Source: JBDZUZ01 sp040255445
Lineage (GTDB): Bacteria; Planctomycetota; Phycisphaerae; Phycisphaerales; UBA1924
Length of the DNA: 11,362 nt
NCBI GenBank assembly: GCA_040255445.1
Contig: JBDZUZ010000128.1
Span: forward strand, 1 to 11,362
Direction of reading: 5' to 3'
The position numbers were made by a program, and so were the translations under genes. Below are positions 1 to 6,920 of the stretch, in pieces. The notes beneath the pieces are model-generated. The model was not told the DNA's origin. It saw only the letters and a list, made by a program, of their open reading frames with translations, and searched no databases. The stretch's first letter is position 1. Every line of letters begins with the position of its first letter.

Positions 1-1243
1 GGCGGCTTCGGCGGGGGGAGACAAGAGCGGCAACGGGACCCGCGATGCCGGCGGCGTTGTGATCAATCCGGGGCGGCACACGCGGCGGGCGGTGATCGAG
101 CGCGGCGGCGGGCTGGAGGTGGTTGAGGTTGCGGGATTGACGGCGTGTGGCGTTGACGCTGCGCGGGTTGATGCGGGGGCGTGGGTTGAGGTGTCGGCGG
201 ATCGGCTGTCGAACGGGATCGTCGAAGCAAGGCTGGATGGGCGGGGGCGGATCGTGTCGCTCAAACGGGTTGGCGGGCGGGATGTTTGCATCGGCCGCGG
301 CGGTGAGGCGCTGGCGATGAACGATCTGGCGCTATACGAAGACCGGCCGATCATGTGGGACGCGTGGGATATTGACCCGACGCACGAGGAGAAGCGGGTT
401 GATGACGAGGATGCGGTTGAGATCGAGGTGGTGCGTGCGGATCCGGTGCGCGGCGAGGTGCGGGTGACGCGGAAGCTCGGCGCGAAGAGCCGGGTTGAGA
501 TGGTGTACCGGCTCGATGCGGCGAGCCCGCGGCTGGATATCGCTTTCAAGGTCCAGTGGCGGGAGCGGCGGCGGTTGCTGCGGGCGCTCTTTCCGACGGG
601 GATTCTCGCCGCGAACGCGACGCACGACATCCAGTACGGCGTGTACGAGCGGCCGACGCACCGGAACAGCACGGTGGATGCCGCGCGGTTCGAGGTGTGC
701 GGGCACCGGTTCGTTGATCTTTCGGAGCCGGGGCGCGGGCTCGCGGTGCTGACTGACTGCAAGTACGGGTACTCGTGCTACGACGGCGTGATCGGCGTGA
801 GTCTGCTGCGGTCGCCGGTGCACCCGGACCCGGAGGCGGACCAGGGGGAGCACGAGTTCACGCTGAGCGTGATGCCGCACGATGGGGACTGGCGCAGCGC
901 GAGCGTGGCGCGGGAGGCGGAAGCACTGAACACGCCGCTGGTGCTTGTGGAGGGTGGCGGCGGCGCGTGGTCACCGTTCGTAGTGGAGTCTTCGGGGGCC
1001 GCGGAGGTCGAGATCGATTGCGTGAAGGCGGCGGAGGATGATGATCGGTTGATCGTGCGGCTGCACGAGCATCATGGCGGGCATGGGGAGGTGGTGATCC
1101 GGTGGGGGTTGGATGTGACCGGTGTGGAGCGGCTGGATCTGTTGGAGCGGGGGCTGGAGGGAGCGGAGGTTGAGCACGCGGGGAGGGAGACGCGGGTGGT
1201 GGTGCGGCCGTTTGAGATTGTGACGCTGGGGGTGCGGGTGTAA
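1..1243 (+). CDS. Alpha-mannosidase, GH38 family, C-terminal part (5' end outside window)
   Basis: The reading frame is open from base 2 to a TAA at 1241-1243 and has no stop upstream, so the GTG at 59 is internal and the N-terminus lies left of the window. The visible ~413 residues match the C-terminal beta-rich region of GH38 alpha-mannosidases, which hydrolyse terminal alpha-linked mannose. Recognisable blocks are VVINPG at the start of the domain, NGIVEARLDGRGRI, the DRPIMWDAWDID stretch, the LTDCKYGYSCYDG segment, and SLLRSPVHPDPEADQGEHEF followed by MPHDGDW. The GH38 catalytic domain with its zinc-binding and nucleophile residues would be further upstream and cannot be checked here. No signal peptide can be assessed. 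The gene converges on the sugar-uptake operon of the opposite strand, which fits a role in processing mannose-containing glycans. The family call is firm; the exact linkage specificity is not determined. Confidence 0.9.
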   Translation, partial: AASAGGDKSGNGTRDAGGVVINPGRHTRRAVIERGGGLEVVEVAGLTACGVDAARVDAGAWVEVSADRLSNGIVEARLDGRGRIVSLKRVGGRDVCIGRGGEALAMNDLALYEDRPIMWDAWDIDPTHEEKRVDDEDAVEIEVVRADPVRGEVRVTRKLGAKSRVEMVYRLDAASPRLDIAFKVQWRERRRLLRALFPTGILAANATHDIQYGVYERPTHRNSTVDAARFEVCGHRFVDLSEPGRGLAVLTDCKYGYSCYDGVIGVSLLRSPVHPDPEADQGEHEFTLSVMPHDGDWRSASVAREAEALNTPLVLVEGGGGAWSPFVVESSGAAEVEIDCVKAAEDDDRLIVRLHEHHGGHGEVVIRWGLDVTGVERLDLLERGLEGAEVEHAGRETRVVVRPFEIVTLGVRV

Positions 1244-1256
1244 CAGCTGCATTAGT

Positions 1257-1333
1257 GGCGTTGCGCGAGCGGGGGGTGCAATGAGGTTGCGATGTCGGGT
1301 AGCCACCGAGATCCAGAGCGATCTCGGTGGCAC
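1257..1333 (+). repeat. Modular palindromic repeat, copy A (head plus hairpin)
   Basis: The head GGCGTTGCGCGAG (1257-1269) continues with CGGGG and a TGCAA segment. It is followed by a perfect 10-bp inverted repeat CCACCGAGAT (1303-1312) / ATCTCGGTGG (1321-1330) with an 8-nt loop CCAGAGCG, and a CAC tail. The unit is nearly identical to copy B at 1805-1881, in the same orientation. It sits just after the alpha-mannosidase stop and could also act as a hairpin at the 3' end of that transcript, although no T-run follows. Confidence 0.85.
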
Positions 1334-1347
1334 GTGGGAGTTGCTGA

Positions 1348-1761
1348 ATGACGCTGGCGGGGTTGATGTCGGACCTGTTCGAGCGGCGGTGCTTCGGAGG
1401 GCTGGTGGTGGGCCGAGCGCGGGAGGGGCTCGGAGGGTGGTGGGATCGGCCGGAGGTGGTGGAGCGCGGGAGCGGTGGGTCTTGGACGCGGCTCTGGGAA
1501 GGGCTTCAGCTTTGGGAGGATGGGCTGGGGTTCACGACGCAGCTCACGATCGTGTTCCTGGAGGAGCGGCGGCCGCGGGATCCGGATTTGCGCAAGCTAT
1601 ACGACACGCTCAGGGAGTTGCGTGTGGCGGATCTGCCGGAGGGGGCGGTGCTCGACTCGAAGTTGTCGGATGACGAGTCGGTGCATTACCGGGTGGGCGG
1701 GGTGCATGTCATCTTTGATCGCGAGCCGGAGCGGGTGTTCAAGATCGTGGTGAGTGTGTAG
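1348..1761 (+). CDS. Hypothetical protein, 137 aa, lying between direct repeats
   Basis: I do not recognise this protein. The ATG at 1348 is preceded by GGGAG at 1336-1340, a 7-nt spacing that supports this start, and the frame ends with TAG at 1759-1761. Composition is protein-like (acidic and hydrophobic residues mixed, high GC at third positions), unlike the arginine/glycine-rich overlapping frames. There is no signal peptide or membrane segment. A Trp/Gly-rich N-terminal third (WWDRPE, WTRLWEGLQLWEDGLGF) is followed by a beta-like segment (TTQLTIVFLEE), a charged helix (LRKLYDTLRELRV) and a C-terminal pair of strands (HYRVGGVHVIFDREPERVFKIVVSV). That last part loosely recalls RelE/ParE-type folds, but the resemblance is too weak for an assignment. 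The gene lies between two near-identical repeat copies (1257-1333 and 1805-1881), and its ribosome-binding site begins three bases after the first copy. Confidence 0.6.
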   Translation: MTLAGLMSDLFERRCFGGLVVGRAREGLGGWWDRPEVVERGSGGSWTRLWEGLQLWEDGLGFTTQLTIVFLEERRPRDPDLRKLYDTLRELRVADLPEGAVLDSKLSDDESVHYRVGGVHVIFDREPERVFKIVVSV

Positions 1762-1804
1762 TTGGAGCTCATGTCCGGGGCGAGATGGTGGCGCATGCAC
1801 GAGG

Positions 1805-1881
1805 GGCGTTGCGCGAGCGGGGTGTGCAACGAGGTTGCGGCGTCGGGTGGCCACCGAGATCCAGAGCGATCTCGGTGGCAC
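1805..1881 (+). repeat. Modular palindromic repeat, copy B (head plus hairpin)
   Basis: This is the second copy of the 77-bp unit at 1257-1333. The head is GGCGTTGCGCGAG (1805-1817) plus CGGGGTGTGCAA. The hairpin is CCACCGAGAT (1851-1860) / ATCTCGGTGG (1869-1878) with the same 8-nt loop CCAGAGCG, then CAC. The few differences from copy A are scattered substitutions in the head. Together the two copies bracket the small gene at 1348-1761 as direct repeats 548 bp apart. The location is the gap between convergent genes. Confidence 0.85.
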
Positions 1882-1887
1882 GTTCTG

Positions 1888-1960
1888 GCGCGAGCGGGGT
1901 GTGCAATGCGTGGTCGGGAGTCTGGGAAGCACCGATGTCGAGGAACGACATCGGTGCCAC
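1888..1960 (+). repeat. Modular palindromic repeat, copy C (different stem)
   Basis: A partial head, GCGCGAGCGGGGTGTGCAA (1888-1906), is identical to 1811-1829 of copy B. It is followed by a different perfect hairpin: a 12-bp stem, GCACCGATGTCG (1929-1940) / CGACATCGGTGC (1946-1957), with loop AGGAA, ending in CAC. The stem sequence differs from copies A and B, but the head, the order of parts and the TGCCAC-type tail are retained. It is the last structured element before the convergent oxidoreductase stop at 1985, so it may also help end transcription from either side. Confidence 0.8.
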
Positions 1961-1984
1961 GTTGGAGGCGACAGCGTTGTCGCG

Positions 1985-3655
1985 CTATTGGTTGGGTTCC
2001 CAGGGCCAGGTGGTGCGGATGCCGGTGGAGTGGATGTGGGATTGGAAGTTGGTGAGGTGGGGCTTGGATTCGTGCACCTGGGTGGGTTCGAGGTTGTTCA
2101 CGATGCACCACGCGGCGAGTTCGCCGGCGGATTCGCCGATGTTCCACTCGGTGTGGTGCATGCGGTAGCAGCCGTTGGTGATGTGCGTCACGCCGATTCC
2201 CTTGCCCGCGGCGATCAGATTGCGCACGCGCACGGGGATCAGCGAACCCAGCGGGATGCGGAAGGGCGCGGCGGGGACGTAGACGGAGTTTCTGCCGCTG
2301 GTCGAGGGGTGGAGATCGAGCGTGTAGTGGCCGATGCCGACCGAGTCTTCGAAGAGCTCGGCGAGGCCGAGCGGCGAGAGTTCCTGGCCGGGGCGGCCTT
2401 CCTGGCGGCGCTGCTCGGTGCCGATGTGGGCTTCGGTCACGATGGTGCGGGCGACGAGTCGCCGCGGCTCGCGGATGTAGGGGGCCATCGCGAAGCCGTC
2501 GGTGGTGCCGAGTTCCTCGCCGCGGAGTTTGAGGCCGGCAAAGCCCGCGCCGCCGTCGGAGCGCGGGGCTTCGGTCTGCAGCCAGTAGACGAGCGACTCG
2601 GAGAGTTCGCGGGATTCCTTGAGCGCCTTCTCGGCTTCATCGGGCGAGACATTGAGCAGCGGGCGGAGCCAGTAGTCCATCTGCACCCAGTTCACCAGGC
2701 ACACATCGGGGTGGAGCGCGGGGTCGGTGTAGAGCGACTGGTCGGTGATGCGGCGGTAGCGCCACATGTCCCAGACCTTATCGGGGCACTCTTCGGGGCA
2801 GGGGAGGAACGGAAAGGTGCGGCAGCCGGCCTCGTTGTGGGTGGGCACGGTCCAGGAGAAGAGCGGTCCGCACCAGGGGGGCTGCATGTCGGGGACGTAA
2901 CTGCGCCAGAAGTCGTACTGCGCTGGACGCGGGATCGTGTGGTTCTCGCCGGGGCGGTGTTCGAGTGCGAAGCACCAGCTGAAGGCCTGCTGGTCCATCG
3001 GGTCGTCGCCGGCGGGGTTGCCGTGGAGCTCACCAAAGGTGTTGATGCCTTCAGCGCCGACCATGTGCTCGGCGTTGGCGAGGGCGTACACGTCGCCGAG
3101 TTCGGTGGCGTCGAGGACGAACTTTGCTTCGATGGTGAGATGGCCGGGGCCGCCCGCCGCGGCGGCGGCGTCGATGAGGTCGAAGCGGACGGCGGTGATG
3201 CGGTCGTCATCGGTCTCAGCGCGGGTCGGGCGCATGCCGGTGATGATGCGGATGCGACCGGCGGCGACGTGCGGCGCGAGCATCTCTTCGAGGACGATGT
3301 GCGCGATGCGCGGCTCGATGCATAGGCGGCTGACCCAGCCGTTGCCGGGATTCAGCAGCGGGTCCTTCTTCGCGGCGGGGGTGAGCGGTCGATTCGCGCG
3401 GTACCAGTCGCGGCACCTGGTGCGGAAGATCTGGTAGCGGCGGGTCCCCCCCACTGTTTCGATCCACTGATTCTCATCGGGCGGGACGGCCTGGCTGGTG
3501 AGCTGGCCGCCGATCCAGGTCTCGGCGGAGACGAGTGTGCAGCGCTGGCCCATCTCGGCGATGGCGAGGGCCGCGGCGACAGCGCCGGTGCCGCCGCCGA
3601 CGATGAGGATGTCGGTTGCGAGTTGGGTCATGGAGTCGGTGGGTGTGGGTGCCAT
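1985..3655 (-). CDS. FAD-dependent oxidoreductase (FAD_oxidored family, 556 aa)
   Basis: The protein has an N-terminal dinucleotide-binding motif, DILIVGGGTGAVAAALAIAEMG (about residues 15-36), and the family's C-terminal FAD-contact block NLIAAGKGIGVTHITNGCYRMHHTEWNIGESAGELAAW (about residues 479-516). Between them lies a long region rich in Trp, Cys and aromatic residues, presumably the substrate domain. Length and block order fit the PF12831 flavoprotein family. Its substrates are mostly undefined, but members are frequent in planctomycete and related glycan loci. No signal peptide or Tat motif is seen, so it is probably cytoplasmic. The start at 3655 lies 10 nt after the upstream permease stop and has no clear ribosome-binding site, which suggests translational coupling. 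An alternative ATG at residue 9 (3631) is possible and also lacks one. As the last gene of the ABC operon it may oxidise the imported sugar or an aglycone, which is inference from position. Confidence 0.88.
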   Translation of the reverse strand: MAPTPTDSMTQLATDILIVGGGTGAVAAALAIAEMGQRCTLVSAETWIGGQLTSQAVPPDENQWIETVGGTRRYQIFRTRCRDWYRANRPLTPAAKKDPLLNPGNGWVSRLCIEPRIAHIVLEEMLAPHVAAGRIRIITGMRPTRAETDDDRITAVRFDLIDAAAAAGGPGHLTIEAKFVLDATELGDVYALANAEHMVGAEGINTFGELHGNPAGDDPMDQQAFSWCFALEHRPGENHTIPRPAQYDFWRSYVPDMQPPWCGPLFSWTVPTHNEAGCRTFPFLPCPEECPDKVWDMWRYRRITDQSLYTDPALHPDVCLVNWVQMDYWLRPLLNVSPDEAEKALKESRELSESLVYWLQTEAPRSDGGAGFAGLKLRGEELGTTDGFAMAPYIREPRRLVARTIVTEAHIGTEQRRQEGRPGQELSPLGLAELFEDSVGIGHYTLDLHPSTSGRNSVYVPAAPFRIPLGSLIPVRVRNLIAAGKGIGVTHITNGCYRMHHTEWNIGESAGELAAWCIVNNLEPTQVHESKPHLTNFQSHIHSTGIRTTWPWEPNQ

Positions 3656-3665
3656 TCGAGAAGGG

Positions 3666-4481
3666 TCAGCCCTTGACGCTGCCGGCGAAGAGGTCGGTCT
3701 TGAGGAATCGCTGCAGGACGCTGAAGAGGATGATGATGGGGATGAGGGCGAGGACCGCCGCGGCGTAGGCAGCGCGGACGTTGGTGGAGAACTGGCCGAG
3801 CAGCATGTTCACGGCGACGGGGAGGGTGAAGTTGTCCTGCGACTGCAGCACGATGAGCGGCCAGAGCAGCTCCGACCATGCACCGATGACGCTGAAGAGG
3901 CCGAGGGTGGCGAGCGTGGGCGCGGCGAGGGGGAGCATGACGTGGAGCCAGATGCGGCCGGCGCCCGCGCCGTCCATGCGGGCGGCTTCCTCAACGGAGG
4001 TGGGGATCGCGAGGAAGGCCTGGCGGCAGAGATAGATGCCGAAGGCGGTGACGCCGAAGGGGAGGATGACGGCCATGAGCGAGTCGTAGAGGCCCATGCC
4101 GACGACGATGCGGAACATGGGGACGACGATGACCTGCTCGGGGATCATGAGCGTGGCGAGGAGGAGGACGAAGACGGTGTCGCGGCCGCGGAAGGACATG
4201 CGGGCGAGGGGGTAGGCGGCGAGAGCGGCGATGATGACGTTGAGGACCGCGCGGGCGAGCGTGACGAGGATGCTGTTTGCGAGCGGAGTGGCGAGATCAC
4301 CGTCACGCCAGGCGGTCTTGAAGTTCGCGAACGTGTACGGCCCGGTGAAGGAGGAGAGGTCGGAGCCGGGGGCCTGGATGGCGATCACGAGGAGCCAGAG
4401 CGCGGGGCCGACGGCAAGGACCGCGAACGCCGCGGCGGCAAAGTAGAGGAGCGCGGTGAGCCAGGCGGGTCGGCGCATCAT
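3666..4481 (-). CDS. ABC sugar transporter permease, MalG type (271 aa)
   Basis: This is an inner-membrane permease of the carbohydrate uptake type 1 ABC importers. The sequence shows about six hydrophobic segments, beginning with LLYFAAAAFAVLAVGPALWLLVIA near residues 11-34, and a short periplasmic segment (FTGPYTFANFKTAW). The EAA loop EEAARMDGAGAGRIWLHVMLP at residues 164-184 docks on the ATPase. The MIPEQVIVVPMF stretch and the C-terminal RFLKTDLFAGSVKG are typical of MalG-like partners. The ATG overlaps the stop of the preceding permease by four bases (ATGA at 4481-4478), the classic arrangement for paired permeases. A second in-frame ATG directly follows the first, so the start could be one codon later. 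Substrate cannot be read from the sequence; a glycan-derived oligosaccharide is likely from context. Confidence 0.93.
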   Translation of the reverse strand: MMRRPAWLTALLYFAAAAFAVLAVGPALWLLVIAIQAPGSDLSSFTGPYTFANFKTAWRDGDLATPLANSILVTLARAVLNVIIAALAAYPLARMSFRGRDTVFVLLLATLMIPEQVIVVPMFRIVVGMGLYDSLMAVILPFGVTAFGIYLCRQAFLAIPTSVEEAARMDGAGAGRIWLHVMLPLAAPTLATLGLFSVIGAWSELLWPLIVLQSQDNFTLPVAVNMLLGQFSTNVRAAYAAAVLALIPIIILFSVLQRFLKTDLFAGSVKG

Positions 4482-5341
4482 GTCGTGCGCTCCCGCGAGA
4501 GCCAGAGGTTGGTCACGCTGAAGGCGAGGATGGCGAGGAAGAGGAGGATTCCCAGTGCGCTGGCGAGGCCGTACTGGCCCTGCTCGAAGGCGAAGCGGTA
4601 GATAAGGGGGACAACGGTCTGGTGCGTGATGGGGACGCCGCGGACGGTGACGAAGAGCTCATCGAAGACCTTGAGCGCCGAGATCGAGGAGATGACGGCG
4701 ACGAGGATGATGGCGGGGCGGAGCGTGGGGAGCGTGACGACGCGGAAGCTCTGGAGGCGGTTGGCGCCGTCGAGGGAGGCGGCTTCGTGCAGTTCCCTGG
4801 GCACGGCGACGAGCGCGGCGAGGAAGACCATCATGTAGAAGCCGAAGCCCTTCCAGAGCGTGACGATCATCGCGGTGACGAGGGTCCAGGGTCGTTCGCT
4901 GAGCCAGCCGATCGCGGGGAGGCCGATCGACTGGAGCGCGGCGTTGAGCAGGCCGCTCTCCTCGTTGAAGAGGATGCGCCAGGCGACCGCGGCGACGACG
5001 GTGGGCGTGATCACCGGGAGGAACAGCATGAGCCGCAGGCCCTTGGCGAGGCGCAGCTCGGCGTGTACGACCATCGCCGCGGCGAGGCTGATGGCGATGA
5101 GGACGGGTGTGACGAGGAGGTACAGGAAGCTGTTGAGGAGGCAGAGCCAGAAGACATCGCTGGCGAGGAGGCGGCGGTAGTTTTCGAGGCCGACATAGTC
5201 GGGGCCGCTGAAGGCGGTGTAGCGGGTGAAGGAGAAGGCGATGACCTGGACGCCGGCGCCGAGGAAGAAGACGCCGAGGATCGCCGCGGCGGGGAGGAGG
5301 AAGAGGTAGGGCGTGAAGGGGCTGTGCCAGCGGGTGCGCAT
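4478..5341 (-). CDS. ABC sugar transporter permease, MalF/UgpA type (287 aa)
   Basis: This is the first of two inner-membrane permeases of a CUT1-type importer. Residues 1-36 hold the usual short cytoplasmic start and first membrane segment (PYLFLLPAAAILGVFF). The extracellular stretch YTAFSGPDYVGLENYRRLL and the segment FLPVITPTVVAAVAWRILFNEESGLLN are characteristic. The EAA loop is HEAASLDGANRLQSFRVVTLP at residues 185-205. I chose the ATG at 5341-5339 because it overlaps the binding-protein stop by one base (TGATG) and gives a normal family length. The frame stays open upstream to 5569, but that extension is antisense-like, proline/arginine-rich and contains the repeat translation GIGILPM twice, so it is not part of the protein. 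No ATPase gene is nearby. Confidence 0.93.
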   Translation of the reverse strand: MRTRWHSPFTPYLFLLPAAAILGVFFLGAGVQVIAFSFTRYTAFSGPDYVGLENYRRLLASDVFWLCLLNSFLYLLVTPVLIAISLAAAMVVHAELRLAKGLRLMLFLPVITPTVVAAVAWRILFNEESGLLNAALQSIGLPAIGWLSERPWTLVTAMIVTLWKGFGFYMMVFLAALVAVPRELHEAASLDGANRLQSFRVVTLPTLRPAIILVAVISSISALKVFDELFVTVRGVPITHQTVVPLIYRFAFEQGQYGLASALGILLFLAILAFSVTNLWLSRERTT

Positions 5342-6864
5342 CAGGTCCCGGGCCTTTCGGGGGCGGCGGGTGCGCGGTGGGGTTGGGGGAGGGGCGCAGC
5401 GAGGATCTGGAGCGGCGTTGCGCGAGGTGCGTCTAAGCATCGGCAGGATGCCGATGCCACAGAGGAGACACATCGGCAGGATGCCGATGCCACGGGGACC
5501 GGGACAGGCGGGGGCGTGGGCACGGCGTCCATGGTGACGGGGGCGGCGGCGGCGAGCAAGCGGTCCCACTCGGTGTTGATCTGCGCGAGGGTTGTGTCGA
5601 GGTCGGCGCCGTCGATGAGGACGCGTTTCATGCCGTCATCGAAGACGCGGCGGAGGTCGGGCCAGGTTTCGATGGCGGGCGTGAAGGCCGCGGCGGTGGT
5701 GAGGGTTTCGGCGGCGACGATGCGGGCTTCCAGCAGCTTGGGGTCGACACCTTCTGTCCCGGTCTCGCCGCGGAAGAAGGGGTCGGTGAGCGCGGCGGAG
5801 GCGCTGGGGAGGATGGCGACTTCTTTGCAGAATTCGAGCTGGGCCTGCGGGCCGGTGAGGAACCAGGCGAGCTTCGCGGCGGCCTCGGGGTGCTGTGACT
5901 GCGAGAGGACGCTGAGGACCATGACGGGCATGTGGACGCGGTTGAGACGGCCGGTGGCGCCGGGCATGGCGCGGCTGTGCTGGTAGACCGAGGGCGCGAC
6001 ATCCTTGATGCGGGTCAGGAAGTTGGGGCCGGTGTTGATAACGGCGACCTTGCCCTCCTGGAACATGCGGGTGAGGTGGGCGTGTCCATCGCGGGCGGCT
6101 TCGCGGGGGAGTGCGCCGGAGCGGTAGAGGTCGACCCATTGCGCGAGGTAATCGCGGATGGCGGGGTCGGTGAGGTTGGCGCGGAGCGCGCCGTCCTCGC
6201 GGGGCGTGAGGGGGGAGAGCCCGTCCGCCAGCATCATGATCGGGAGCTGTGACTCTTCGCCCAAAGGCTGGGTGAAGAGGTACTCGCCGGTCCTGTCGCG
6301 GAAGTCCCTGGCGAGGGCGGCGAGCTGCGACCAGTCGCGGGGGAGTGTGTCGGCGGAGAGGCCGCCTTGCTCCAGAAGCTGAGTGTTGACCAGGAGCGAC
6401 TGCGGGTTGACGTACCAGGGGACGCCCAGGAGCTGGCCGTTCATGCGCATGAGGCGCAGCGCGCCGGGGATGTACTGCGCATCGGCGTCGCCGGGGAGGA
6501 GGGGCGCTAGGTCTTCGAAGGCGCCCAGGGCGGCGAAGCGGCCGAAGTTGAGATCGGCCATGTTGACGACATCGGGGGCGCGGTTCGCGGCGGCGGCGGC
6601 GATGAGTTTGCGGTCGAGTGCGTCGTAGGGGACATCGACCCAGTTGACGCGGAGGTCGGGGTGCTCGGATTCGAACGCCGCGATCTGCCGCTGCATGTAG
6701 TCGGTGAAGTTGGGTTTGAGCGCGAGCGTCCAGAGTTCGATGGTGGTGCGGCCGTCGGCGTCATCATCGCGGGCGCAGGCGGCGAGCAGCGCGCATACGG
6801 AGAGCAGCGCGAGGAGCGCGGCGTGGATGACTGGCAGCCCGGCGATCCGAGGGTGGAACCGCAC
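5341..6864 (-). CDS. ABC sugar-binding lipoprotein with a repeat-encoded C-terminal tail (507 aa)
   Basis: This is an extracytoplasmic solute-binding protein of family 1 (sugar binding). A GTG start at 6864 is supported by GGAG 6 nt upstream (6874-6871). The N-terminus is a lipoprotein signal with hydrophobic core and lipobox LLAAC, so Cys30 should be lipidated. Family landmarks follow: IELWTLALKPNF, FESEHPDLRVNWVDVPYDALDRKLIAA, APDVVNMADLNFGRFAALGAFEDL, GVPWYVNPQSLLVN, MFQEGKVAVINTGPNF and AAKLAWFLTGPQAQLEFCKE. The normal fold ends near QINTEWDRLL (about residue 435). The remaining ~70 residues are an unusual Pro/Ala-rich tail with ASASCRC twice and ARATPLQ-like sequence, encoded by palindromic repeats. 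The stop codon overlaps the permease start, so the tail is probably translated. The partners are the two permeases downstream. Confidence 0.92.
   Translation of the reverse strand: MRFHPRIAGLPVIHAALLALLSVCALLAACARDDDADGRTTIELWTLALKPNFTDYMQRQIAAFESEHPDLRVNWVDVPYDALDRKLIAAAAANRAPDVVNMADLNFGRFAALGAFEDLAPLLPGDADAQYIPGALRLMRMNGQLLGVPWYVNPQSLLVNTQLLEQGGLSADTLPRDWSQLAALARDFRDRTGEYLFTQPLGEESQLPIMMLADGLSPLTPREDGALRANLTDPAIRDYLAQWVDLYRSGALPREAARDGHAHLTRMFQEGKVAVINTGPNFLTRIKDVAPSVYQHSRAMPGATGRLNRVHMPVMVLSVLSQSQHPEAAAKLAWFLTGPQAQLEFCKEVAILPSASAALTDPFFRGETGTEGVDPKLLEARIVAAETLTTAAAFTPAIETWPDLRRVFDDGMKRVLIDGADLDTTLAQINTEWDRLLAAAAPVTMDAVPTPPPVPVPVASASCRCVSSVASASCRCLDAPRATPLQILAAPLPQPHRAPAAPERPGT
5414..5493 (+). 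repeat. Modular palindromic repeat cluster, copies D and E, inside a coding sequence
   Basis: The same 13-base head, GGCGTTGCGCGAG (5414-5426), is followed by a hairpin with a 9-bp stem, GCATCGGCA (5437-5445) / TGCCGATGC (5449-5457), loop GGA and tail CAC (5458-5460). A second hairpin, CATCGGCA (5471-5478) / TGCCGATG (5482-5489), again has loop GGA and is followed by CCAC (5490-5493). The two hairpins are 33 bp apart, exactly 11 codons. On the - strand they encode ASASCRC twice in the tail of the sugar-binding lipoprotein. Orientation of head, hairpin and tail is the same as in the copies at 1257-1960. Confidence 0.85.
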
Positions 6865-6920
6865 CGAGGTCTCCGCGTGTTGCAGGACGGATCAGGTCCG
6901 CGCGTTTGTGGGTGGCGCGA
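6865..6920 (-). other. Short intergenic spacer between prepilin and binding-protein genes
   Basis: This 56-bp spacer holds the ribosome-binding site of the binding-protein gene (GGAG, complement of 6871-6874). No confident promoter or terminator is seen. It is short enough for co-transcription of the prepilin-like gene with the transporter genes, with room for a weak processing or partial termination signal. Confidence 0.4.

Larger units (their letters stand above)
1762..1984. other. Convergent intergenic region made largely of palindromic repeats
   Basis: This 223-bp gap separates the + strand small gene from the - strand oxidoreductase gene. About two thirds of it is repeat copies B and C. 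I see no coding region, RNA gene or promoter that stands out. Open frames reading through it are created by the repeats and by the antisense of the oxidoreductase gene. The two strong hairpins (1851-1878 and 1929-1957) are the best candidates for bidirectional transcription ends, but neither is followed by a T-run on either strand. Confidence 0.6.

Noticed and set aside
1281..1673. Alternative + strand frames overlapping the small gene (1281-1673, 1475-1753)
   Set aside because: They are Gly/Arg/Ser-rich and one starts inside the repeat. The frame at 1348 has the better composition and a ribosome-binding site.
1257..1960. CRISPR array
   Set aside because: Repeat copies are few, unevenly spaced and partly different in sequence, with a gene between them; there are no regular spacers and no cas genes.
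1754..3325. A 523-codon + strand open frame opposite the FAD oxidoreductase gene
   Set aside because: It is antisense to a firmly identified gene, has a composition biased to Gly, Ala, Glu, Asp, Val and Arg, matches no family, and begins inside repeat DNA. Such frames are expected in GC-rich genomes.
5342..5569. N-terminal extension of the first permease, containing GIGILPM twice
   Set aside because: It translates the palindromic repeats in another frame and overlaps the binding-protein gene. The ATG at 5341 gives normal permease length and an overlapping stop-start.
3498..5986. Long + strand open frames (3498-4601 and 4622-5986) opposite the permease and binding-protein genes
   Set aside because: They are strings of Glu, Asp, Gly and Arg with no membrane or domain pattern, exactly antisense to conserved transporter genes. 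They are shadows of codon bias.
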